Shown here one piece after another: positions 34,401 to 43,700 of a stretch of DNA of 64,000 bases (within the stretch, counting starts at the first letter, position 1; every line of letters begins with the position of its first letter). A program made the position numbers and the translations under genes. This DNA is from Pseudisothecium myosuroides (lineage: Eukaryota; Streptophyta; Bryopsida; Hypnales; Lembophyllaceae), in contig OX637287.1 in assembly GCA_951799445.1 (NCBI GenBank), positions 40,639,724 to 40,703,723 on the forward strand, in the 5' to 3' direction. The notes beneath the pieces were generated by a model. The model worked only from the letters and a program-made list of their open reading frames with translations, did no database searches and was not told the origin of the DNA.

Positions 34401-34813
34401 CTTCAAATGAAGTTAGAAATCTTGAATGACCAGCCAGCAATAGAAAATTCAAATGAAAGTGGGAAATTCTGGAATTCCCATCTAGCGATGGAAATTGCAA
34501 ATGATGTGAGAAAATCTTGACCAGCGATGGAAAATTCAAATGAAAGTGAGAAATTCGGGAATGATTAGCCAGCGATGGAAAATTCAAATTCAAATCAAGT
34601 GAGAAAATCTTAATTTAGCTAGGCAGAGGGGAACGAGAATTCAAAGAACAGCAGCACGAGAATCTGGAATGGCCAAACCTGCGAGGGAGCTCGGAGAAAT
34701 CCGATGCCTCCGGCATTGGCAACAGCAGCGACGAGCTCGGGTCCAGCGATGTCAGGGCCCATCGGCGCTTGCACAATGCCTGTGTCCATCCCCAAAAGAC
34801 CACCCCACGCCAT
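31426..34813 (-). CDS. Nitronate monooxygenase-like flavoprotein
   Basis: Six exons: 34679-34813, 33985-34064, 33270-33498, 32789-32934, 31982-32213, 31426-31653, 349 residues, all phases consistent. The family is FMN-dependent (2-nitropropane dioxygenase / NMO fold, a TIM barrel) and oxidises alkyl nitronates. The start [20 protein letters not shown] and [20 protein letters not shown] give the N-terminal FMN-site motif. [20 protein letters not shown] and [20 protein letters not shown] carry the phosphate-binding loop. FGRARWPG and [11 protein letters not shown] close the barrel. Intron 3 appears to have a GC donor (CAG|GCAAGG at exon end 33270) with a normal AG acceptor. The physiological substrate in plants is not established. 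No transit peptide is evident. Confidence 0.9.
31701..31903 (-). mobile_element. TTAA element F3 in intron 5 of the NMO-like gene
   Basis: The left edge TTAACCCCTGAAGATCC is intact. The right edge GGCATGGTCTTTTAAGGGTTCA has lost its last TTAA. The right interior AACCATGAATCGG matches the left interior of the copy at 45628 in inverse, so the two lie in opposite orientation. Confidence 0.7.
32420..32655 (-). repeat. Interspersed repeat F7, inverted, in intron 4 of the NMO-like gene
   Basis: On the minus strand this reads GGAGATCAGTATAGAACTG, TTATCACTATTCAA, CAAAGTGGGAGGTTGTAGAC, GCTTACAGCACTTGCTGGTC, TATGAATTGACGGG and GAGACAGGATCAG, matching the other F7 copies in order. Confidence 0.6.
33187..33213. 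repeat. Interstitial telomere-type repeat
   Basis: About three units of the plant telomere repeat AAACCCT in tandem (AAACCTT, AAACCCT, AAACCCT, AAACCC), lying in intron 3 of the NMO-like gene. Short arrays like this are often relics of double-strand break repair. Confidence 0.85.
33728..33939 (+). mobile_element. TTAA element F3 in intron 2 of the NMO-like gene
   Basis: TTAA at 33728-33731 is followed by CCCCTAAGGACCAATGATTC and ATGGATTTCGA. The other boundary is TTAA at 33936-33939. Interior GTTACTCACAAAACAAATAA and TCGGACATAAAA parallel the other F3 copies. Confidence 0.6.
34133..34678 (-). repeat. Minisatellite in intron 1 of the NMO-like gene
   Basis: About ten degenerate units of 45-50 bp with the plus-strand pattern GAAATCTTGAATGCCCAGCC, AGCGATGGAAAATTCAAATG. 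Unit starts lie near 34144, 34191, 34236, 34281, 34330, 34377, 34423, 34473, 34518 and 34560. The array runs into the splice donor of exon 1: GAGAATCTGGAATGGCCA occurs both within the array (near 34224) and directly beside the donor (near 34658). Confidence 0.85.
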
Positions 34814-35085
34814 CGCCGAACGAGAATATATCGATGGTAGTGAAGAAACCAACTTACTGCCAAAGGATTGAGAATGAGAAGTGCTGGCTATGGCAGAAGA
34901 TGAGCATGAGAGCGCATAAATCGCTGCAAGTGAGACGGAGCAAAAACCTCTGCAAATGCAAGCAAGACAAGGAAGGTGGAGGAGAGGGTGCACGGGAAGT
35001 GCACGGGCAACTCCTCGCAGGAAGGCGGAGGCGAGATTTCGTGGCCAAGTGTCCCATGGGAAGGATGAAATGGGATGGATGAAAA

Positions 35086-35096
35086 AATATATATAT
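35086..35096 (-). promoter_or_regulatory. Probable TATA box of the NMO-like gene
   Basis: On the minus strand AATATATATAT lies about 275 bases upstream of the start codon. Reading downstream from it, no in-frame ATG precedes MAWGG, which supports the chosen start. Confidence 0.45.
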
Positions 35097-36313
35097 TGGC
35101 AGATGGACTGAAGGGGAGGAGAATTTGCATCCAAAGAAGCTATTTTGAGGATGTTTTGTGTTTTATGATTTTTTTGGAGGTTAAGCATTATGGACAAAAT
35201 TTTAATGAGAAAAAAAATAAAGGTGTAAAAATCAATACCAGAGATTGCATGCCTACCCTAAGGAAATAGATTAATTGCGTAGCTACCTTACTTGAAAAGT
35301 GTTTTTGATGTTTTTTGTGTCTCACTAGCTATTGGTTAAAAATAAAATCTTATCAATTTCTTATCAAAATGGGATTCATGAAATTGTCACATTTGGATGA
35401 ATACTAGTATATATTTAAAAGGATGAATGAATGATTTTCCAACCATAATCTACATATATGTGGATGAAAGTAGCTTCATCACTGTAGTCATAATCACTAC
35501 CTAGAGAAAGTCTTATTTAGTGTTCAATTCAAAAAAAAAACTACCTAGATCCTATCTAGATCCTATCTAGATCCCCCTTGTAGACCTCAAACCTCCCAAG
35601 TCTTTCATTACAATTTAGAAAATCTCCACTCTTTCACTGGGAAGGGGCCCGGCCTAGTCTATAGCGAAGATGTCCACCATTGCAAATACATCCACGAGAA
35701 AAAAAAAAACTTGGCCTCTAATCTTCTATAAAAATGAACCCTCAACCCTCCATCTTGAATTCTATTTGTCTCACTATATTTTTGTAACACTTTCTGAAAT
35801 GTCCCACCAATAAAAGTGCAAAACTCCAATGCACATCCAATAATCATGGTAAAGTGATACCAGAGAAATATGAAAAGAAAGGGTGGGAAACTACTCTCTG
35901 TTGGTGGAGGTCAAAGGGCATTTGAGCCTGCTTAACTTTTTAAAAACCATTTGGCAAGGCAGTTTCACCATGAAAGGGTAGAGATATTCTTACAGTCTCC
36001 TCAAATGCATAAATAGTCATTCAAGTGCTGCACTGCTGCAGCTGACTTTGAATTAAATTAGGTATGCCACTATTGAAGCTCTCCGAGAACTCACATCCTT
36101 GAGGAAGTCAACCAGCGAAATCATTTACAGTACCACACTTTGCCGTTGATACTAGATCCACCAACTCCGTCTTCCAGTAGCTCTACAAAAACACTGGCCT
36201 TAATGCATCATCATTAATTAGTTGGCACCGATCCAGCCAGATTTGGTGAAGTGTAAACCAAACACAACCACCTACGAAAATTAACATATATAATCGTCAC
36301 TGATAGGCACTCA

Positions 36314-36322
36314 CTATATAAG
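36314..36322 (+). promoter_or_regulatory. TATA box of the lipid-transfer protein gene
   Basis: CTATATAAG lies 134 bases upstream of the start codon, a typical plant arrangement for a transcript with a leader of about 100 bases. Confidence 0.65.
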
Positions 36323-36455
36323 ACTGCTGTGTAATCTATCCCAAATCATCCTCACTTTCAGAGCGTCGATCAGTCTTTCCGTCTTCAAGTTTCATCAGCA
36401 TCGTCTCCTAGCTTCAATCAGTATTCTTCAGTTCAGCAGTATCCAACAGCTAGCG

Positions 36456-37242
36456 ATGGCAGGATCCAAGGGTGTTGCTTACGCAGCTCTTGTGGGCATT
36501 TGCGTGCTGGTGGTGATGGCCATGGTGGCTGAATCCAACGCTGCTGGGACGTGTAACGTGAACGCACTGTATCCATGTGTGAGGGCCATTCAGGGCGCTC
36601 GCCCTCCTGCGCCCAGCAAGCAGTGCTGCAATGTGGTGAAGAGCGTTGACAGGAACTGCATGTGCAACCAGCTGAAGTCGTCCTCGTTCCCTGCCCAGAT
36701 GGTGAAGAATGGTTTGCAGCTGCCCAAGAAGTGCGGTCGCACGGACCTGCGTGGCTTCAAGTGTGGACGTAAGTGCACTAAACCTGAACGTATGATGCTT
36801 CTCTGGTTACTTACAATATTGTATCCTCATCGCTCAACATAGCATTCTAGAGCGATATTGATCACCCACCCTTTTCGCGGTAGTTGCAATATAGTTGATG
36901 TTAACCACACTTGCCAACACAATCATTCATGAAACTCAAAATGGGAGAGAATTTCAGAGATACAGAACATAATTATTGGACAGTCTAACTCTTTCTGGAA
37001 TTAGCAGGTGTTTGTAGCCCCTTCAATTCAAGAATGTTATGAATGTCGCCAAAAAAAGTTCGGCAATTTCACCTCTGTGATAAGACACTTGTATCTACGT
37101 GCGTCATTGAATATTGATCCCGTGCGCACTTCAAAAGCTCACATGCTGAGTGTACACTAGTCCGAGTTTTCCAGATTCGGAACTGACAAGGCAGTCGATC
37201 CTGTTTCTTCTTCTTCTTCCAGGTTACACGTTCCCCTACTGA
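36456..37242 (+). CDS. Non-specific lipid-transfer protein, DIR1-like type
   Basis: Two exons, 36456-36768 and 37223-37242, 110 residues. Exon 1 ends at the donor GTAAGT; the acceptor at 37220-37222 (CAG) joins in phase to give ...FKCGRYTFPY then stop. A signal peptide (MAGSKGVAYAALVGICVLVV...) ends near residue 30, so the protein is secreted. The eight-cysteine motif is complete: C33, C41, C57-C58, C68-M-C70, C93, C103. The Met between the two cysteines of the CXC and the RPPAPS segment resemble the small DIR1-like (type D) nsLTPs, which bind lipids in a helical tunnel and act in cuticle formation or defence signalling. The specific role is not shown. Confidence 0.93.
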
Positions 37243-38401
37243 GCGCTGCAGATACAAAGTCCTGGGGAAGACGATTACGGTGACCTGCATATAAGTTAGC
37301 GGTTCTCAGAGCTTGGAAAGAAGGCCATAAAGTCTCAACAAGGCCACAAGGGGCGCAGCATCAGGAGCTGGACAATTTTAGATTTCATGATACTTGCTGT
37401 AGATGAGTGTTCACTAGCTGCAGAGGATGCGCAGTGAAAGTACTAGTCAAGCCAGTTTGAATTGGTAGCACTAATCATCTCAATTGTCTGCTTGTCATGG
37501 AAGTATTATCTACAATAAATCCTTTCAGCATTTTCTAGCACATAGCAAAAGGTTTAGTGCTTGCAAAGGTATCCCCAGTCCAAGCATTAATACTGCATTG
37601 TAAGTTACATTTGCAATTGTAATGTCACACCCAGCTCATGTCTTCTTTCAGGAATTAACAGTGAGTGTCAGATGGGGGACTGGTTCTATGCCGCAGGATA
37701 TGATACAAAACGTTACAAAATAGTACGGAGTATTAAGAATGTAATTTTATCTTTCAATAGTGAACAGCATACTCACTACCCGTAGTCCATGAAATGTGTG
37801 TTGAAAGTCATCGTAATTGTGTCAAGGTAATTGATCGCCCATCATCGTGAGCTGGAGATGACCTCTTGTGTGTCTCTGTTTGGCACGAAGGAGAACACTC
37901 GCAAGCCAAAGCCAAGTGATCGCTGGCCATTGCTGCGTAGGAAGCCCTTTTTCACGCTGCAGTACAGAATTCGGAAGAGTGTCCGACACTCTCACAGCAC
38001 ACAGATTATCGGTATGCCATGTGTAATGAACAGTACTGCTGAATACTCTTGTAAAATTCTGTTACGAAAGGCTCTCCTCTCGCATCCCTGCTACCCGGCC
38101 TTCCCTAGCTCAATTTCTGAGTTCGCACTTCGCAGTTTCAGCTTGTGCTAGAGGTCCCTCTTCGCCAGTGGCTGCCATGACCTCGAATTGAGCGCAGAAC
38201 TTCTCTTCCTGGCAGTCTCGGAATCCGAAACCGTAAATATGCGGTTAAACACTGACTTCGTGTCTAGATCGTTTCTCAGTTTGAAGAGGCTCTTCTTGCC
38301 CTGAATTGTTACGTCGATTAAGGCCCGTGAAATCTAAATGTAAGGAAGATAGAAACCTATACAACGGACTCCACCGTGTACAATTGAAGTCATGCTTGAC
38401 G
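37243..38401. other. 3' region of the LTP gene and intergenic DNA
   Basis: The first few hundred bases are likely 3' untranslated region. The open frame at 37831-38151 lacks an ATG start and any domain similarity. No other feature found. Confidence 0.4.
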
Positions 38402-38825
38402 TAAGGTAGTCAAGCCTATTACCACCCTAATTTGCAATCTGAATATCTTGGGGCCAATTCCAAGAGGGGCACATATTTTTCAGAGGTGTATGCTTGTTTC
38501 ACAAATCAAACTCAAGCGGAATTATGATTTTCCAATTAAAATAGTAATTTCTGTGAATTTTTGAAGTGGGTTGCCCTAAAATTATAAAACCACCCATAGA
38601 GTGAAGTCATAAACATCCTATTTACAACCTATAACTACCTTTTCATGTATCTATGAGCATCTAAGAATTGACCAATGAAAGATTTACACATTATTCTTTG
38701 TAGCACTAATGCTCTGATTTTGTGAGAAAAGTGAATGGATTTGGATGGGGTTAGTGGCGGAATTGGGGCCAAATGTAGCTTGGTGAAAATAGGTAACTGG
38801 TGTGTTTTTAGGCTGGTTTACCTTA
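38402..38825. mobile_element. Short TIR element, TAAGGTA group (~424 bp)
   Basis: Left end TAAGGTAGTCAAGCC, right end GGCTGGTTTACCTTA. The outer TAAGGTA/TACCTTA and inner GCC/GGC are inverted, with mismatches between. No coding capacity. Confidence 0.45.
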
Positions 38826-38850
38826 ATTTCGCCTTGCCACGCAAAGGATT

Positions 38851-38945
38851 GAGCATCATGTGAATGTTTCCTACAACAACACGATTCTTAAACCCTAATT
38901 TTGTGCTTGATTAATCTTTTTTTAGGAAACATTCACATGATGCTC
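38851..38945. repeat. Perfect 22 bp inverted repeat, hairpin-forming
   Basis: 38851-38872 (GAGCATCATGTGAATGTTTC then CT) is the exact reverse complement of 38924-38945, with a 51-base loop. Transcribed RNA would form a stable stem. Confidence 0.9.
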
Positions 38946-38984
38946 CCAAGCACGTCCTCCCAAAGTCCTTGACTTTATTCCTAG

Positions 38985-39780
38985 GGGTGCATGTTAAGAA
39001 AAAGACCTTCTATTTTGTGCTTGATTAATCTGTTTCTTACACATGTCCTAGCTTATTTGGGGCCTCTGATTACACATATGAATTCAAAATTTCCAAATTT
39101 TTTCATGAATGGCAAATATAAAGGTTTGGTGTTTTTCCAAGGAATAAAACCTAGGATGAACAAGGGGGGCGGTTCACCCCAGTCCTAATTTCGGATTGTT
39201 TTTGCTGCTGATTTCACCCTCATCAAACCCTTAGCCCATGCATGGATCAAGGTTTTAGGTCGTCCACATGGTTGTCGTTGAAAAGGTAGGACATTAAACT
39301 TGTCCCACGAAGTAGGACCAATAGGATAAATTTTATGATTTCTAGAATAAAAGTAAATAAAAAGCCCCCCTATTTTGTACCATGTTTAAGATATGTTGTA
39401 AGCCTCTCCCAGCTAATTTGGGATCTTTGATTGCAAATATGAATTCAGAATTTGCAAAAAAAAATTTGTAGCAAATAAAAAATTCCTGCGTTTTCCCCCA
39501 GAGTAAATCCACTCTGCTGGTCTCACTTCGTGGGACGGACGTCCGCCATTGAAGATCGGGGTGGATTGACCCCCTCGCTCGGCCTTACCAAGGGTGCATG
39601 TAAAAAAAAAGCCCCCTATTTTGGGCCGATCCAGGAAATGTTATTGACCTAACTGAACTAATTAGGGGTCTCTGATCCCAAATATGAATTCAAAATTTGC
39701 AAAAAACAATTTGTGCGGAAAACAGGGTCGGACCGCAGGGCCGAGCGAGGGGGTCAGTTCACCCCGGCCGCCGTTGAAGA
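38985..39780 (+). repeat. Three diverged tandem units (~200-230 bp)
   Basis: Units begin near 38985, 39350 and 39588. Each shows GGGTGCATGT, AAAA(G)CCCCCTATTTTG, CTAATTTGGGATCT, AATATGAATTCA(A)AATTTGCAAA and GGGGG...TTCACCCC. A fragment of the same sequence (AATTTGCAAATTTC ... TAGTTCACCCCGGCC) is embedded at 46770-46850 in the F2 element there. Confidence 0.65.
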
Positions 39781-40429
39781 GGCTGTGGATTCCGGTTTTA
39801 GGTCTCCAATGTCTGCATCCTCGCAGATGCTCTCTGGTGCTTGTGCTGAAAGGAAGGCGAGCGATTTCAGAGACAATTCTGTATCGTCCTGAGAGAAGTT
39901 TTGTGCTGAAGACGTGACGGAGCTTGCTTGAAGTCAAAGGCTTTGGCGGATTTGGAACAGAGCTTGACTGCGTAAGAAGGGAATGCAGGGGAGCTGAATT
40001 GTAGTTATGAGATTTCGATTGCAGTCTGTGTCGCATGGTGATCGTGCTGACTATCTTCTGATCAGAAGATTACTTCGCAAAGATAACTGCAACTTCAATT
40101 GCAGGTGAATCTATTCTCCTCCTCCACACGACACCAAAAGGAGTATCACACCTATTGGCTCCTCTTTTCACTCCACAGCTTCTCAATCTTTAGAGAAGTT
40201 TCATTCTTGGAGAAGGTGTGACAATTCCTATTGATCAAGGGCATGATTGCAATCAGTCAACTGGCATCAACTGAAGTGAAGTGACTTGCTTTTCTGTATT
40301 CTTTCTGTAGTTGATGACCAGATGTTGACGTGAATTCCACAAGAGTTACAAGGGTTTACAAGGGTTTTAGGTTACAAGGGATTTACGTTGACGTTTACAT
40401 TTTAGGTTTTTAGGAGTTTAGGTTTTTAG

Positions 40430-40750
40430 GATGCCGTGAATTCTACAAGGGTTACAAGGGTTTAAGGCTTTGGGGTTTTCACTTTAGCATTTCGGATCGC
40501 TTTCACAATACGTAAAAGATTGATTAAGGGCGTGTACACCAGCTACCTGTGAATTCTCCAAGGGTTTAAGGGTTTAGTGGTTTTTAGGCTTTAGGCTTTA
40601 GCATTTTGGATCGCTCTTGTTTACGAAGATGGCAGCGGACACCAGCTTCCTGTGGATTCTCCAAGGGCTTCAAGGGTTTAAAGGTTTCAGGGTTTTGGTC
40701 TAGGGTTTAGCATTTTGGATCGCTTTTGTCGACGGAGATGGCAGCGGATA
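40430..40750 (+). repeat. Tandem copies of the 5' end of the TFIIB-related gene
   Basis: Three units of about 115 bases: TTTAGCATTTCGGATCGCTTT (about 40482), TTTAGCATTTTGGATCGCTC (about 40597) and TTTAGCATTTTGGATCGCTT (about 40707). Each is preceded by AAGGGTTT-rich sequence and followed by a version of the start-codon region. The last two contain GATGGCAGCGGA(C/T)ACC, the second being the real start. Confidence 0.85.
40629..40703 (+). other. Upstream ORF created by the 5' tandem repeat
   Basis: ATGGCAGCGGACACC at 40629 copies the true start context at 40738 and opens a 24-codon frame (MAADTSFLWILQGLQGFKGF...) ending at TAG 40701-40703. If it lies within the transcript leader it would be a uORF able to reduce translation of the main protein. 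Transcript start unknown. Confidence 0.45.
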
Positions 40751-43700
40751 CCTGTGAAGCTTGTGGTCAAGGGACGGTGAGTATGGATTCCGTTTACGGA
40801 ATCCTGGCTTGCGACAACTGCGGTCGTGTTTTCGACGATGTGGAGACGTTCCTGGGAGCTCATCATCAGCAAGGGCTCGTCATGGAACGAGGCGGGACGT
40901 TGGTGAGGAGTGGCGAGACGGGGGCTATGGCAGCGTGCGGGTTGGGAGGGGCGCTTCTCCATTCTGGAAATCGTGAAGATATAAGCAAGGTGCGGTGTAG
41001 CAAACCTGTGAATGCATTGTAAGATTTTCTGATTTTCTAATTCGACTTACTCTGTTTTTAATTTCTTGATTGTTCTTGTGCGATGATTTTGAAGTGCACT
41101 TCGAAGCAATTGGTGATAGAGGAGGGTTTGGGGTTTAGGGTTTCGCGAGAGGGAGCCCTTCGCATTGTTAATTTTCAACTCTGCTTTCAATGTTTCTCTT
41201 CAATTGTCACAGTTGTGTTTATATTTTCCTACTCTCCATCATGTCTAGAGCACACTGTCATGATTCTGGAATTTCATATCCTTCTTTCAACCTTTCAAGT
41301 TTTCTAGATGAAGATGCTTCTGTGTAATGTAGAGGTTACGTTTTCCATCGCTTGGAGCATTTAAACCAAAATCTCAGAGTGTTCTTTCTTTGGGAGATCA
41401 CTATTCAGCTTTAGAGAGATCACTTTGGGTACTACAAGAGTTAATTTTCATTGAGATCAACTTTTTTTTATCGTTATGTATGAAATTTCTTCCTCAATTC
41501 GAAGTGAGAGGTTGTAGGTCTGTATTGAAGGAATAGTAGACAATCCTGTTAGCGAGTGGTGTATACCTGCTATCAATGCTGTCTGTGACCGCAGACATTT
41601 AGCCAAGTGACACTTGCACCACTTGCTACTGATTGTAAACCAATTGTATGAATAGATGAGTTGCTGTTAGTAACCAGAGTTGGTATGAGAGACAAAATTA
41701 CGTCCCCAGTGATTTCAGTATCCTCTACCTTCGAACAACTTGGGCAGAAAATGAAGTGTTTTTCGCCTTGTTGTCTTTCAGAGAGACGTGATGAACAAAA
41801 TGAAGGAGATTAGTGCAATTTTGCGCGTGCCTCATGAAAAAGTAGAAGAAGTGAAATTCATGTTGGAGCGGTTGCTGGATGGGGAATGGGGACAAGGCAG
41901 GTGGATAGAGATCTTGGTGGGTGCTTGTATTTACGTCGCAATACGGCAGAGCCGACTTCCTCTCACGCTTGTAGAAGTGGCGGTAAGTTTTGGATTTCTA
42001 TTACATGTCGTAGTGAATTTCTAGTCTTATGATTAATGGCAAAGTAAATTACTTGTGCCATGGCTTCAGGCTGCGTTGTTGATTGATTTTGTTCATCTAC
42101 CTATACCTATTATGATTCTCTTGAACCTTTCGTATTGAGGTTATAATCCTTATGTCAACCCTAACCCTTCAAGCTTGAAGTGCCGTTACTATATCACTCA
42201 TGAACTTTGTTTTATTGTGTTGTGACAGTCCTCAGTCGATTGCGGCATAGTGGAATTGGGGCGCATGTACAGACGTGTTCTTCAGTCTCTTGAACTAGAG
42301 TTGGTAATGCACTGACTTTTATTCAGCTTTTGCTCATTATCCTCATTTTTATTCTTTTGGAAATGTTATATAAATGGCAGTTTTGAGTCTGTACATTCAT
42401 GCTGTTATTGGATTTTGGAAGATAGAATTTCTGTGAGGTCAGTATCACTGGAAAAAAATTCGATGCACCGTTGCATGACTTTGCGAGTGTATCTCAGTTA
42501 TTCCGGTAGTCTGAAATGTCTCTGTATCATGGAAGCATAATTATCATCGTCAATTTTATCTATCTGAGCCACACCTTGTATTTTTTTAGCCTGAAACAGA
42601 TGCAGTAGTTTTTTTGGAGCGTGCAATTGCCTCTCTTGCTCTCTCAAAGGTATTGTTTCTTACCGCTATTACTCTGCATTATTTTCGATCTAGAATCCAG
42701 CACTTGTTTCTTCCTTTGTCTCTGGTCATTAACTTTTTAATTTTGATAGATTGCATAGCCGGACTGCATTGTTGTTGGCAAGTAGAATACGTGATTGTAC
42801 AGAAATACTAAGCTGTTTTCTTTGTCCAGGGGATAGATAGGGATTTGACTCGGAAGATGTCAAAGCAAGGGAGTCTTCTTCTGGATTGTTCACAGCAGTG
42901 GTTTATCATCACTGGAAGGCGACCTTTGCCAGTAAGTTTGGTCGCTACTCTCTCTCTCTCCCGCTACTATTTAGGAGTGAAATAAGCAGATACTGTTTAC
43001 ACCACAGTATTATATCCAATACTGCATCTTGGAGCACCAGACTTGTTGCGATCCATTCTTTTGTTCAGAGTCCATGTTATAAGAAATGTGTCGGATCATC
43101 CTCCGTCATGATTTCAACCATTATGATACATTTGATTGAGTTTTGTTTTGACACATTTTTTGTGATTGTTGTAGGTTGTGGCTGCTGTAATAGTATTGGT
43201 AACAGAAGCTAATCAGGTTCGATTTTTCTCCATCAGTATCCTTCTATGATCCAGCTAGCTAAATGATTTTTGTTGCGGCAGTTTTTGAAGACATATCTAG
43301 GACACTATGTTCTGGCTTTCTTCTCTTTGTTACAGTTTTTCTTCAGTTTTTTAATGTTTTGAAACCAATGACAAGAGAATAGAGAAAGGGGACTACTTGG
43401 CATGTTTGAGCAGATCAAGCTGAATTTCGATGATGTGGTGCGGGAAGTGTACAGCCATCCACGCACTAGTCGCATGCGGTTCACGGAACTAAAGGTACGC
43501 CATCAGTCCAGTATGCCAACTCTTCTTTGACGATTTTCAATTGATGGAATGCGTACGTGTATATTGCTCGTTCACCATGTGAGAAATTCTTCAAAGATCT
43601 TTTTAATGACAAATTCGGTTTTAATTCTCTTCGTTGAATGTGCATTTTGTGCTGTTAGGAGGCACTGGTGGGAGTGGGGCAAAAGTTGCCGTGGGGGAAG

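Larger units (their letters stand above)
34814..36455. other. Divergent upstream region: NMO-like gene and lipid-transfer protein
   Basis: No separate gene recognised. The left part (34814-35100) is the 5' leader and promoter of the minus-strand gene. The right part (36000-36455) is promoter and leader of the lipid-transfer gene. Between them the sequence is AT-rich, with a small tandem repeat CCTATCTAGAT near 35548. Confidence 0.5.

Noticed and set aside
34819..35197. N-terminal extension of the NMO-like protein
   Set aside because: The in-frame upstream ATG lies above the probable TATA box, and the family start MxWxGxLG begins at 34813.
37831..38151. 106-codon plus-strand frame after the LTP gene
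   Set aside because: No ATG start, no domain, no splice context that I could join to another exon.
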